This document shows, one piece after another, positions 1 through 5,206 of a stretch of DNA of 11,655 bases. Both the position numbers and the translations under genes were made by a program. The DNA comes from an uncultured Eubacteriales bacterium (lineage in GTDB: Bacteria; Bacillota; Clostridia; Lachnospirales; Bianqueaceae), in assembly GCA_900322165.1 (NCBI GenBank), contig ONYR01000059.1, positions 1-11,655 on the forward strand, read 5' to 3'. The notes under the pieces were generated by a model. The model saw only the letters and a program-made list of their open reading frames with translations, was not told the DNA's origin and did no database searches. Positions within the stretch are counted from its first letter, which is position 1, and each line of letters begins with the position of its first letter.

Positions 1-26
1 AAAAAGATCCACCATTTCTCTTTCAT
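1..26 (-). CDS. N-terminal fragment of an unidentified leftward gene
   Basis: Only the first nine or so codons are in the window, reading MKEKWWIF and then running off the edge. The start is supported by a strong Shine-Dalgarno sequence, AAAGGAGG (complement of 35-42), eight bases before the ATG, and by a TATAAT box further upstream. The short charged start followed by aromatic and hydrophobic residues could open a signal peptide or membrane anchor, but eight residues cannot establish that. The product is not identifiable. The gene diverges from the purine operon. Confidence 0.6.
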
Positions 27-61
27 TGCCGAGCCCTCCTTTGTAACAAAAATATGCGATT

Positions 62-83
62 CAGGCGCGCTGATGGGCGCCTG
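62..83. other. GC-rich hairpin in the divergent intergenic region
   Basis: CAGGCGC (62-68) and GCGCCTG (77-83) form a perfect 7-bp stem with an 8-base loop. Read rightward it is followed by TTTT and resembles a weak terminator, but no rightward gene precedes it. Read leftward it sits in the leader of the gene starting at 26, with no U-tract directly after it. It could be a leader structure or a barrier to antisense transcription. The stem is certain, the role is not. Confidence 0.5.
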
Positions 84-100
84 TTTTATGATCCGACTCT

Positions 101-106
101 ATTATA
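101..106 (-). promoter_or_regulatory. Probable -10 box of the leftward gene at the window edge
   Basis: The complement reads TATAAT, a perfect sigma-A -10 hexamer, and it lies 75 bases before the ATG at 26. No good -35 hexamer lies 16-18 bases upstream, where the sequence is simply AT-rich, so only the -10 element is claimed. Transcription would start near 94, and the hairpin at 62-83 would fall in the 5' leader. Confidence 0.5.
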
Positions 107-183
107 CACCTTCCCCAAAAACATATATAAAAAACTGCTTTAAAAACGCATTAAGATTGGCTGAATTCTCGTAACTTTGGCTT

Positions 184-212
184 TTGACATCCCCCCTTCC
201 GCATGGTAAACT
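184..212 (+). promoter_or_regulatory. Sigma-A promoter of the purine operon
   Basis: A perfect -35 TTGACA (184-189) and a -10 TAAACT (207-212, four of six matches to TATAAT) are separated by exactly 17 bases. Transcription would begin near 219, only a few bases before the first helix of the riboswitch. The RNA leader before the first gene would be about 235 nt. A second TTGACA at 212-217 has no convincing -10 partner. Confidence 0.72.
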
Positions 213-220
213 TGACAGGT

Positions 221-373
221 AACACACAGGCTGCAACTGACGGTAAACCAGCGCGCGCACGAGTCCTCGCTTACGAGCACACAGCTCACAAATAGCAAAC
301 CCAAAGCGCCACGCTCGGGGGTGGATGACCACCGGGAAACAGCTTGTTTAAGAGCCGTAACCGTCTGGGCAGC
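221..373 (+). ncRNA. ZTP (pfl motif) riboswitch with an enlarged P2 region
   Basis: Known conserved parts of the ZTP/ZMP-sensing pfl aptamer are visible: the ACTGACGG segment (236-243), a GGTGG/CCACC hairpin (320-333) followed by GGGAAAC, and the 3' core CCGTCTGGGCA (361-371). P1 can form from 226-233 with 340-347. The pseudoknot pairs GACGG (239-243) with CCGTC (361-365), five of five. A short P3 pairs GCC (354-356) with GGC (368-370). About 75 nt lie between ACTGACGG and the hairpin, where compact aptamers have only a few bases. These can fold into an extra arm (248-258 with 306-318) with a small hairpin inside (266-277). ZTP/ZMP accumulates when 10-formyl-tetrahydrofolate is short and turns such switches on, which suits the AICAR-consuming genes downstream. 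Confidence 0.86.
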
Positions 374-418
374 ACATGGAGCTTCCTTCCTATGAAGGGG
401 TTTTGTGGGCTGCTTTTT
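369..418 (+). terminator. Intrinsic terminator forming the riboswitch expression platform
   Basis: GCAGC (369-373) pairs with GCTGC (409-413), further pairing is possible inside (CCTTC 385-389 with GAAGG 394-398), and TTTTT follows at 414-418. The 5' arm shares bases 369-370 with the 3' strand of riboswitch helix P3. Ligand-stabilised P3 and terminator are therefore mutually exclusive. This is the expected arrangement of an ON switch, with read-through into the purine genes when ZTP or ZMP is bound. Confidence 0.8.
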
Positions 419-443
419 GTTTTCGGCGGATCAAAAAGGGCAT

Positions 444-448
444 GGAGG
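444..448 (+). promoter_or_regulatory. Ribosome binding site that sets the purO start
   Basis: GGAGG lies five bases before the ATG at 454. It favours this start over the in-frame ATG at 376, which lies inside the terminator hairpin and would add 26 unrelated residues. Confidence 0.8.
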
Positions 449-453
449 TTTTT

Positions 454-1167
454 ATGAACATCGTCTCGATCGAGCAGGAACTGAAAAACAACGCATATCC
501 CGGCCGCGGCATCATCATCGGCCGCTCCGAGGACGGCAAGAAAGCCGTTACCGCCTACTTTATCATGGGCCGCAGCGTCAACAGCCGCAACCGTGTCTTT
601 GTAGAGGACGGCGAAGGCATCCGTACCCAGGCTTTCGATGAAAGCAAGCTGAGCGACCCGAGCCTCATCATTTATGCGCCGGTTCGCGTCCTTGGAAACA
701 ACACGATCGTCACCAACGGTGACCAGACCGACACGATCTACGACCTGATGAGCCAGGGCCTGACCTTTGAGCAGGCGCTTCGCACCCGCACCTTCGAGCC
801 CGACGGCCCGAACTGGACGCCCCGCATCTCCGGTGTGATGCACATCGAAAACGGCGAGTATGATTTCGCCCTCTCGATCCTCAAGAGCGATGCCGGCGAT
901 CCCGCCTCCACCCTGCGCCAGACCTTCGCCTACGACAATCCGAAAGCCGGAGTCGGCCGCTTCATCCACACCTATCAGTGCGACGGCAATCCGCTGCCGA
1001 GCTTCGAAGGCGAGCCCGCTGCGGTTGAGCTGAAGGGCTGCATCAACTGCGTGACCAAAGCGATCTGGAACAGTCTCAACGAAGACAACAAGGTATCCCT
1101 GTTCGTCCGCTTCATCGACATCGAGACCGGCGAATATGAGACCCGCATCGTCAACAAAAATCAGTGA
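454..1167 (+). CDS. purO: IMP cyclohydrolase, PurO-type
   Basis: This 237-residue protein matches the archaeal-type IMP cyclohydrolase family (PurO). That enzyme closes the ring of FAICAR to give IMP, the last step of purine synthesis in the cytoplasm. Recognisable family segments are YPGRGIIIGR near the N-terminus (15-24), the AYFIMGRSVNSRNR stretch (34-47), the NGDQTDTIYD segment (88-97) and GVGRFIHTY (166-174). Length is close to the family norm of about 200-240. It is unrelated in fold to the MGS-like cyclohydrolase domain of ordinary PurH. It is the first gene of an operon with the AICAR formyltransferase 52 bases downstream. Control is by the ZTP riboswitch in its leader. Assignment is from family resemblance and from this neighbour; the catalytic residues were not individually checked. 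Confidence 0.88.
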   Translation: MNIVSIEQELKNNAYPGRGIIIGRSEDGKKAVTAYFIMGRSVNSRNRVFVEDGEGIRTQAFDESKLSDPSLIIYAPVRVLGNNTIVTNGDQTDTIYDLMSQGLTFEQALRTRTFEPDGPNWTPRISGVMHIENGEYDFALSILKSDAGDPASTLRQTFAYDNPKAGVGRFIHTYQCDGNPLPSFEGEPAAVELKGCINCVTKAIWNSLNEDNKVSLFVRFIDIETGEYETRIVNKNQ

Positions 1168-1219
1168 TCCATCGGTTAGCCGATACTGCATTTCAATCTA
1201 TCAAACGAGGTAAACCCCA

Positions 1220-2398
1220 ATGAATGAACTCATGCTTAAGTACGGTACCAACCCGAACCAGAAGCCCGCGCGCATTTTCATGGAGGACGGTTCCGATCTC
1301 CCGATCACCGTTCTGAACGGACGTCCTGGCTACATCAACCTGCTCGATGCCCTCAACGGCTGGCAGCTGGTTTCCGAGCTGAAGAAAGTCAGCGGTCTTC
1401 CCGCTGCCACCTCCTTCAAGCATGTTTCGCCCGCCGGCGCTGCGATCGGCCGCGAAATGTCCGACACCCTGAAGAAGATCTACTGGGTCGATGATGTCAA
1501 GAAGCTCTCTCCCCTCGCCTGCGCCTATGCGCGTGCGCGCGGTGCAGACCGTATGAGCTCCTTCGGTGACTTCATCGCTCTCTCTGACGTCTGCGACGTC
1601 GCGACCGCCCGCCTGATCCGCCGCGAGGTTTCCGACGGTGTCATCGCGCCCGGCTATGAGCCGAAAGCGCTCGAAATGCTGCAGAAGAAAAAGAGCGGCG
1701 GTTACTGCGTCCTGCAGATCGACCCCGAATACAAGCCGGCTCCGATCGAGCGCAAGCAGGTCTTCGGCGTCACCTTCGAACAGGGCCGCAACGAGCTCAA
1801 CATCGATGAGAACTTCTTTGCCAACATCGTCACCGAGAACAAGAACCTTCCGGAGGATGCCAAGCTTGATCTGGCGATCTCCATGATCGTGCTGAAATAC
1901 ACCCAGTCCAACTCCGTCTGCTACGTCAAGGATGGTCAGGCGATCGGTATCGGCGCCGGCCAGCAGAGCCGTATCCACTGCACCCGCCTTGCCGGTCAGA
2001 AGGCCGACAACTGGTGGCTGCGCCAGTCTCCGAAGGTCCTGAATCTGCCCTTCCGTGAGGATATCGGCCGCCCGGACCGCGACAACGCGATCGACCTGTA
2101 CATCGGCGATGAGTACGAGGACCTGCTGGCGGATGGTGTCTGGGAGCAGACCTTCACCGAAAAGCCCTCCGTTTTCACCCGCGAGGAGAAGAAGGAATGG
2201 CTTGCGAAGAACACCGACGTCATTCTCGGTTCCGACGCGTTCTTCCCGTTCGGCGACAATATCGAGCGCGCCTTCAAGAGCGGTGTCAAGTATGTCGCAG
2301 AGCCCGGCGGCTCCGTCCGTGACGACAACGTCATTGCCGCAGCCAACCGCCACAACATGGTCATGTGCTTCACCGGCCTGCGCCTGTTCCATCATTGA
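1220..2398 (+). CDS. purH: Stand-alone AICAR formyltransferase (PurH C-terminal domain)
   Basis: The 392-residue protein transfers the formyl group of 10-formyl-tetrahydrofolate to AICAR, giving FAICAR, the substrate of the preceding gene's product. Family hallmarks are LKYGTNPNQ (6-14), the catalytic Lys67-His68 in FKHVSPAGAA, RGADRMSSFGDF (107-118), the SNSVCYVKDGQAIGIGAGQQSR stretch near the middle and the SDAFFPFGDN and AEPGGSVRDD segments near the end. It begins directly in the formyltransferase domain. The N-terminal cyclohydrolase domain of bifunctional PurH (about 520 residues in all) is absent, and no upstream remnant is visible, so this is a natural single-domain form and not a truncation. 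CGAGG nine bases before the ATG is a moderate ribosome binding site. A strong terminator follows. Confidence 0.93.
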   Translation: MNELMLKYGTNPNQKPARIFMEDGSDLPITVLNGRPGYINLLDALNGWQLVSELKKVSGLPAATSFKHVSPAGAAIGREMSDTLKKIYWVDDVKKLSPLACAYARARGADRMSSFGDFIALSDVCDVATARLIRREVSDGVIAPGYEPKALEMLQKKKSGGYCVLQIDPEYKPAPIERKQVFGVTFEQGRNELNIDENFFANIVTENKNLPEDAKLDLAISMIVLKYTQSNSVCYVKDGQAIGIGAGQQSRIHCTRLAGQKADNWWLRQSPKVLNLPFREDIGRPDRDNAIDLYIGDEYEDLLADGVWEQTFTEKPSVFTREEKKEWLAKNTDVILGSDAFFPFGDNIERAFKSGVKYVAEPGGSVRDDNVIAAANRHNMVMCFTGLRLFHH

Positions 2399-2451
2399 TT
2401 GATTCACATCGCGGTCATGTTCGCCGCACAGCCAAAAAAACCTGAAACATC

Positions 2452-2495
2452 AAAAGAGGATGACCCTTCCTTTCCGGGAGGATCATCCTCTTTTT
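2452..2495 (+). terminator. Rho-independent terminator of the purine operon
   Basis: GAGGATGA (2456-2463) pairs with TCATCCTC (2483-2490) in eight unbroken base pairs. More CC/GG pairing is possible inside, and TTTTT follows at 2491-2495. It starts about 55 bases after the formyltransferase stop codon and is the obvious end of the rightward transcript. Confidence 0.92.
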
Positions 2496-2521
2496 CCATT
2501 TCCCAATTTGTACTTTGTCTA

Positions 2522-2571
2522 GCGCATTGCGCTTGCGCATTGTGCTTGCGCAATGCGCAAGCGCAATGCGC
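2522..2571. repeat. 50-bp palindrome built from four 13-bp units
   Basis: Bases 2522-2542 are the exact reverse complement of 2551-2571: a 21-bp perfect stem with an 8-base loop (2543-2550). The same stretch reads as tandem units: GCGCATTGCGCTT at 2522-2534, a one-base variant at 2535-2547, then GCGCAATGCGCAA at 2548-2560 and an 11-base copy at 2561-2571. Units 3 and 4 are therefore the first type inverted. It lies between the terminator of the purine operon and the end of a convergent gene. No T-tract follows on either strand, so it is not a textbook terminator. A REP-like extragenic palindrome, a small non-autonomous mobile repeat or a protein-binding site are all possible. Confidence 0.85.
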
Positions 2572-2584
2572 CATTACATCGTTT

Positions 2585-2615
2585 GCAGGCGTTTACTCCG
2601 CCTGCTTTTCTTTTT
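2585..2615 (+). terminator. Second rightward terminator-like hairpin, overlapping the end of the convergent gene
   Basis: GCAGGCG (2585-2591) and CGCCTGC (2599-2605) form a 7-bp stem with a 7-base loop. It is followed on the + strand by TTTTCTTTTT. The hairpin spans the stop codon of the leftward DUF1461 gene, and the T-run is the complement of its lysine-rich C-terminal codons. It could act as a back-up terminator for purine-operon read-through. Leftward there is no U-tract after the stem. Confidence 0.6.
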
Positions 2616-3267
2616 GCTTTTTTCTCAGCACCAGATCCGACACGATCAATACCGTGCATTCCAAAAGCAGCACGCACACGATCAGGATCGCACAGCGCAT
2701 GAAGAACACTTCCGGGAGAATGTTGATCACTTCATCGACACGCGGATCAAAGTACCAGTTCGTCTTTCCCGGGAAAAACAGCGTGTGGAAAATGACAAAG
2801 GTTCGGTCAAAGTTGATCGACCCAAGGCCCGTCAGCACGAGCGCGGACACAAGCAGACAGGCCGCCCCCCAGAACCCCGCGTTGTGCCCCAGGATCAGGC
2901 TGCTCCGCACCTTCACAAAGCGCCTCACGATCGCCCAGAGCAGCAGTACGCAGGTCGAGATCCCGAGGATTCGCAGATCAAGCGTGAAGAGCTTTTGGCA
3001 GTCTACGAAATGATCCTTCCCGGACTCGGAATAGTGCAGCTTGCCGACCGAGAATTCATCCTTCACGCCGTTGCAGAAATCGACCATCTCCGAATAGGCG
3101 GTCTTGATCTCCTCGCGCGTCAGCCCGGTCTCCTCGATGAGGTTCAGGTTATCGATCTGCAGGTAGTAAAAGCCTTTCCAACAGGTCGCCGCCGCGATCG
3201 AGGACGAGAGAATAAACAGCATGGTCGCGATGATCAAAACCACGCTCAAAAGTTTGCTTTGCTTCAT
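2593..3267 (-). CDS. DUF1461/TIGR01906 integral membrane protein, Lit-like
   Basis: This 224-residue protein belongs by appearance to the TIGR01906/DUF1461 family. That family includes Lit, the lipoprotein intramolecular transacylase, which moves an acyl chain within diacyl lipoproteins to make the lyso form. Visible features: a first membrane helix (about 8-27), an outward-facing loop with FYYLQIDNLNLIEETGLTREEI and two histidines (His78, His86), two central helices (about 100-115 and 128-149), the signature FHTLFFPGKTNWYFDPRVDEVINILPEVFF stretch holding His161 (about 160-189), and a last helix (about 192-212) before a basic tail. Studied Lit enzymes need two conserved histidines; His78 or His86 together with His161 are the obvious candidates, an inference. 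ATG at 3267 is preferred over an in-frame GTG at 3276 because AGGTG lies six bases before it. It is the last gene of a three-gene operon, 39 bases after the Nudix gene. Family is well supported, exact activity less so. Confidence 0.8.
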   Translation of the reverse strand: MKQSKLLSVVLIIATMLFILSSSIAAATCWKGFYYLQIDNLNLIEETGLTREEIKTAYSEMVDFCNGVKDEFSVGKLHYSESGKDHFVDCQKLFTLDLRILGISTCVLLLWAIVRRFVKVRSSLILGHNAGFWGAACLLVSALVLTGLGSINFDRTFVIFHTLFFPGKTNWYFDPRVDEVINILPEVFFMRCAILIVCVLLLECTVLIVSDLVLRKKQKEKQAE

Positions 3268-3273
3268 AATCAG

Positions 3274-3278
3274 CACCT
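3274..3278 (-). promoter_or_regulatory. Ribosome binding site that sets the DUF1461 gene start
   Basis: The complement reads AGGTG, six bases before the ATG at 3267. The alternative GTG start (3274-3276) lies inside this element and has no site of its own. Confidence 0.6.
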
Positions 3279-3306
3279 GCCCCAGGCCGCTCTCCGGCCG
3301 TTTAAC

Positions 3307-4188
3307 TTAATAAAGATTGACCTTCCACTCATCGTTCTCTTCGATAGTGTATTGGAATTCACTGATGTCATCGCGCTCATAGATCTCCATCAGCACGTCA
3401 AAATCATCCACCTTCGCGATCTCAGGAAGCCTTGCGCGCTCGATCCACTCAACGTGACCTTCGTCCGAAGACTGGATCTCTCCGCTGAATTCGTTCGTTT
3501 TAAAGAGAAACACGATGTAGCGCCCGCCGAAGATCGGGAACTGCTTCACCCCGACAAGCCTCGGATTTCGGATCGTGATCCCGGTCTCCTCATAGATCTC
3601 GCGGATCACCGACTGCACGATCGACTCGCCCGGATCAACATGACCGCCGGGAAACGCATAACCCTTCCAGCTGTCCTTCACGCGGTTCTCCAAGAGCAGC
3701 CGCGAACCATCCTCGACCATGCACATGTTCGTGAGCTCAACCCATTCGCGCCTCTCGGGCTTGCCGGTCATGTGCTTCTCGATCTCATGCTTCATGTACG
3801 CCGGCTGCAGATTCAGCTCCTTGACCTTCCGCGAATCGACCCAGAGCGCTTCCTGAACCCATTCCTCGGTCTCCCTTATCGCCTCCGGCATCTGCGGGCT
3901 CTGCATCTCATCCACCTCAGACATGTAAAAAATGTCGGAATGGTCAAGCTCATGTCCGTGGATGAACTGCATCACATTGTGCGCTTCCAGCCCCGTCATC
4001 TCGCGTGCCGCACGCCTTGCGGTCTCGCGGAAGCTCTCGCCTTCACGAACATCCGCCCCGGGGAAGACCCACACCTCGGACGGTAAATTTGCATCCCCTG
4101 TAGTCTTCCGGATCCGCCGAATCATCAACACCTTCAGCGCTTCTCTGCAGAAGAAGATCATGTTTCCTGTATCGCTTCTTTTATTCAT
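3307..4188 (-). CDS. Tandem Nudix-domain protein with a degenerate first domain
   Basis: The 293-residue protein carries two Nudix-like halves. The second (about 145-275) has a perfect Nudix box: Gly182, Glu188, Arg196-Glu197, Glu200-Glu201, Gly203. It is preceded by FPG and resembles MutT/8-oxo-dGTP diphosphatase relatives that hydrolyse nucleoside diphosphates linked to another moiety; the substrate cannot be read. The first half (about 8-135) aligns from FPG at 42-44 onward, but Gly182 becomes Ala45, Glu197 becomes Ala60 and Glu201 becomes Met64. Metal-binding residues are thus lost and it is probably non-catalytic. The ATG overlaps the end of the upstream gene by eight bases (ATGAATAA), and GGGAG five bases before it lies within that gene, so translation is likely coupled. 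Family certain, substrate unknown. Confidence 0.88.
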   Translation of the reverse strand: MNKRSDTGNMIFFCREALKVLMIRRIRKTTGDANLPSEVWVFPGADVREGESFRETARRAAREMTGLEAHNVMQFIHGHELDHSDIFYMSEVDEMQSPQMPEAIRETEEWVQEALWVDSRKVKELNLQPAYMKHEIEKHMTGKPERREWVELTNMCMVEDGSRLLLENRVKDSWKGYAFPGGHVDPGESIVQSVIREIYEETGITIRNPRLVGVKQFPIFGGRYIVFLFKTNEFSGEIQSSDEGHVEWIERARLPEIAKVDDFDVLMEIYERDDISEFQYTIEENDEWKVNLY

Positions 4189-4966
4189 GCTTGCTCCCTT
4201 TCACAACACCGCTCAAAAAAATCAGGATCTGCGCTGGCAGGTAGAACCACCAGATCGCATATCCGGCCAGATTTGCCAGAAGATTCGCTGCTTCTCCAGG
4301 TAAATACGAAGGCAGGTTGCGAAGTCCGACCGATGCATCGCAGAGCCAGAACAGCGCAAGCCCAACCGCAAAGAGGATCGTCTGAAGCTTCGAGCCGTGG
4401 GATGATTCGTTCGTCTCCTCCCGTTTCAGCCCCTTTGCTTCCCCCATCGCCTCGACAACGTTCGCACTCAGCATGACCATGGAATACACCGAGGCTCCCG
4501 TCAAAACATCGAGCGCCCCTACAGCCGCCACGATTGCAAGCCCCGTCAGGAAGATCGCCGCTCGGATCAGAGCGCGAATCCACAGCTTCAAAGGCCTCCT
4601 GATGCTGAGAAAATAGAGGGTCTCCACAACGCAGAAGAGCAATACTCCCGCCAGATAATGCGCATCAAGGAGAATCAAAAACACGTCGGCAGCCAGCGTA
4701 AAGAAAAGTGCTACGGCTCTGAGGCCGTTTCGTCTTTCTCGAATCAGATACTGTCCAGCCACCAAGGCCCACACCAGCGCTACCGTATTAACACCGATCG
4801 ATGTGAACTTGAGCCGATTGGCCAAAAGGATCTGCTCCCTGAAATCACAAATCGTGAACGCCGCAAGAAGCCCTGCCATCAGCACGCCGTACAGCGTCCA
4901 AAGCAAAACCGCTCTGTGAGAATTCGTCTGCGGCAGTTCCGCCCTCCGCGTAAAGTTCTCCCTCAT
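4181..4966 (-). CDS. Polytopic membrane protein, YhhN/TMEM86-like (possible lysoplasmalogenase family)
   Basis: The 261-residue protein has roughly seven or eight hydrophobic helices (about 18-38, 53-72, 83-101, 104-121, 131-150, 153-171, 196-212, 226-252). A polar cytoplasmic-type insert lies at 173-195. Features recalling the YhhN-like family are an Asp in a mid-membrane helix (LAADVFLIL, Asp94), the FWLCDAS segment with Asp210 and the late WFYLPAQILIFLS stretch. YhhN/TMEM86 proteins include lysoplasmalogenases that cleave the vinyl-ether bond of lysoplasmalogens, lipids whose parent plasmalogens are common in anaerobic clostridia. The match is distant and by eye. It is the first gene of the leftward operon, and AGGA lies eight bases before its ATG. 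It could equally be a membrane protein of unknown function. Confidence 0.6.
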   Translation of the reverse strand: MRENFTRRAELPQTNSHRAVLLWTLYGVLMAGLLAAFTICDFREQILLANRLKFTSIGVNTVALVWALVAGQYLIRERRNGLRAVALFFTLAADVFLILLDAHYLAGVLLFCVVETLYFLSIRRPLKLWIRALIRAAIFLTGLAIVAAVGALDVLTGASVYSMVMLSANVVEAMGEAKGLKREETNESSHGSKLQTILFAVGLALFWLCDASVGLRNLPSYLPGEAANLLANLAGYAIWWFYLPAQILIFLSGVVKGSKHE

Positions 4967-4997
4967 TTCATCATTCCTGTCTTGATTTTTGAGTTTA

Positions 4998-5046
4998 TCG
5001 AATGACCGAAATTATTATAGCGCATTTACTTTGCCCTGTCATTCGA
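4998..5046. promoter_or_regulatory. 9-bp inverted repeat flanking the membrane-operon promoter, candidate operator
   Basis: TCGAATGAC (4998-5006) is perfectly inverted as GTCATTCGA (5038-5046). The two arms are 40 bp apart centre to centre, about four helical turns. One covers the -35 hexamer and the other lies at or just past the expected transcription start. They cannot both be in the leftward transcript, so an RNA hairpin is unlikely. A pair of repressor half-sites or looped sites is an inference. Confidence 0.5.
5014..5042 (-). promoter_or_regulatory. Near-consensus sigma-A promoter of the leftward membrane operon
   Basis: On the minus strand, -35 ATGACA (complement of 5037-5042, five of six matches) and a perfect -10 TATAAT (complement of 5014-5019) are separated by exactly 17 bases. 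Transcription would start near 5007, about 40 bases before the first ATG. This is the strongest promoter in the window and would drive all three genes down to 2593. Confidence 0.85.
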
Positions 5047-5127
5047 AATGTAAGCCGTCCGGCATGGTCGGAGACAAATCTTAATCCGTCCTTAATCCCC
5101 TGAAAGGCGCTTATACCCTTATGGTCG

Positions 5128-5156
5128 TTGACTTTGCATTTGTCTTGGGGTAACAT
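5128..5156 (+). promoter_or_regulatory. Sigma-A promoter of the rightward membrane-protein gene
   Basis: TTGACT (5128-5133) and TAACAT (5151-5156) are separated by 17 bases. The -35 matches five of six and the -10 four of six consensus positions. Transcription would begin near 5163, about 44 bases before the ATG. The promoter is back to back with that of the leftward operon. Confidence 0.72.
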
Positions 5157-5191
5157 ACCCTCAAGATTTATATTTGTCCGTTCCAGTCTCC

Positions 5192-5200
5192 AAAGGAGGT
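5192..5200 (+). promoter_or_regulatory. Strong ribosome binding site that sets the start at 5207
   Basis: AAAGGAGGT, nearly the full anti-Shine-Dalgarno complement, lies six bases before ATG 5207. This rules out the in-frame ATG at 5174, which would leave the site inside the coding region. Confidence 0.9.
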
Positions 5201-5206
5201 ACACAT

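Noticed and set aside
212..217. Second TTGACA near the purine promoter
   Set aside because: No acceptable -10 hexamer occurs 16-18 bases downstream, and use of it would start transcription inside the riboswitch core.
306..345. A compact ZTP aptamer using GCGCCACGCTCGG as the 5' conserved element
   Set aside because: That segment lacks the ACTGRCG core and cannot pair with CCGTC. The copy at 236-243 has both, and its P1 helix is longer.
376..453. Upstream in-frame ATG of the IMP cyclohydrolase gene
   Set aside because: It lies inside the riboswitch terminator hairpin. The family-like sequence starts at 454, with GGAGG five bases before it.
286..2407. Two long minus-strand open frames opposite the purine genes
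   Set aside because: They are mirror frames of GC-rich coding sequence. Their translations are Val/Asp/Leu/Ala-rich without recognisable motifs, and they oppose two confidently assigned enzymes.
2515..4086. A 523-codon open frame on the + strand across the membrane operon
   Set aside because: It is antisense to two clear genes (DUF1461 and Nudix). Its translation is His/Arg/Asp/Leu-rich without any family motif, and it begins inside the palindrome with no ribosome site.
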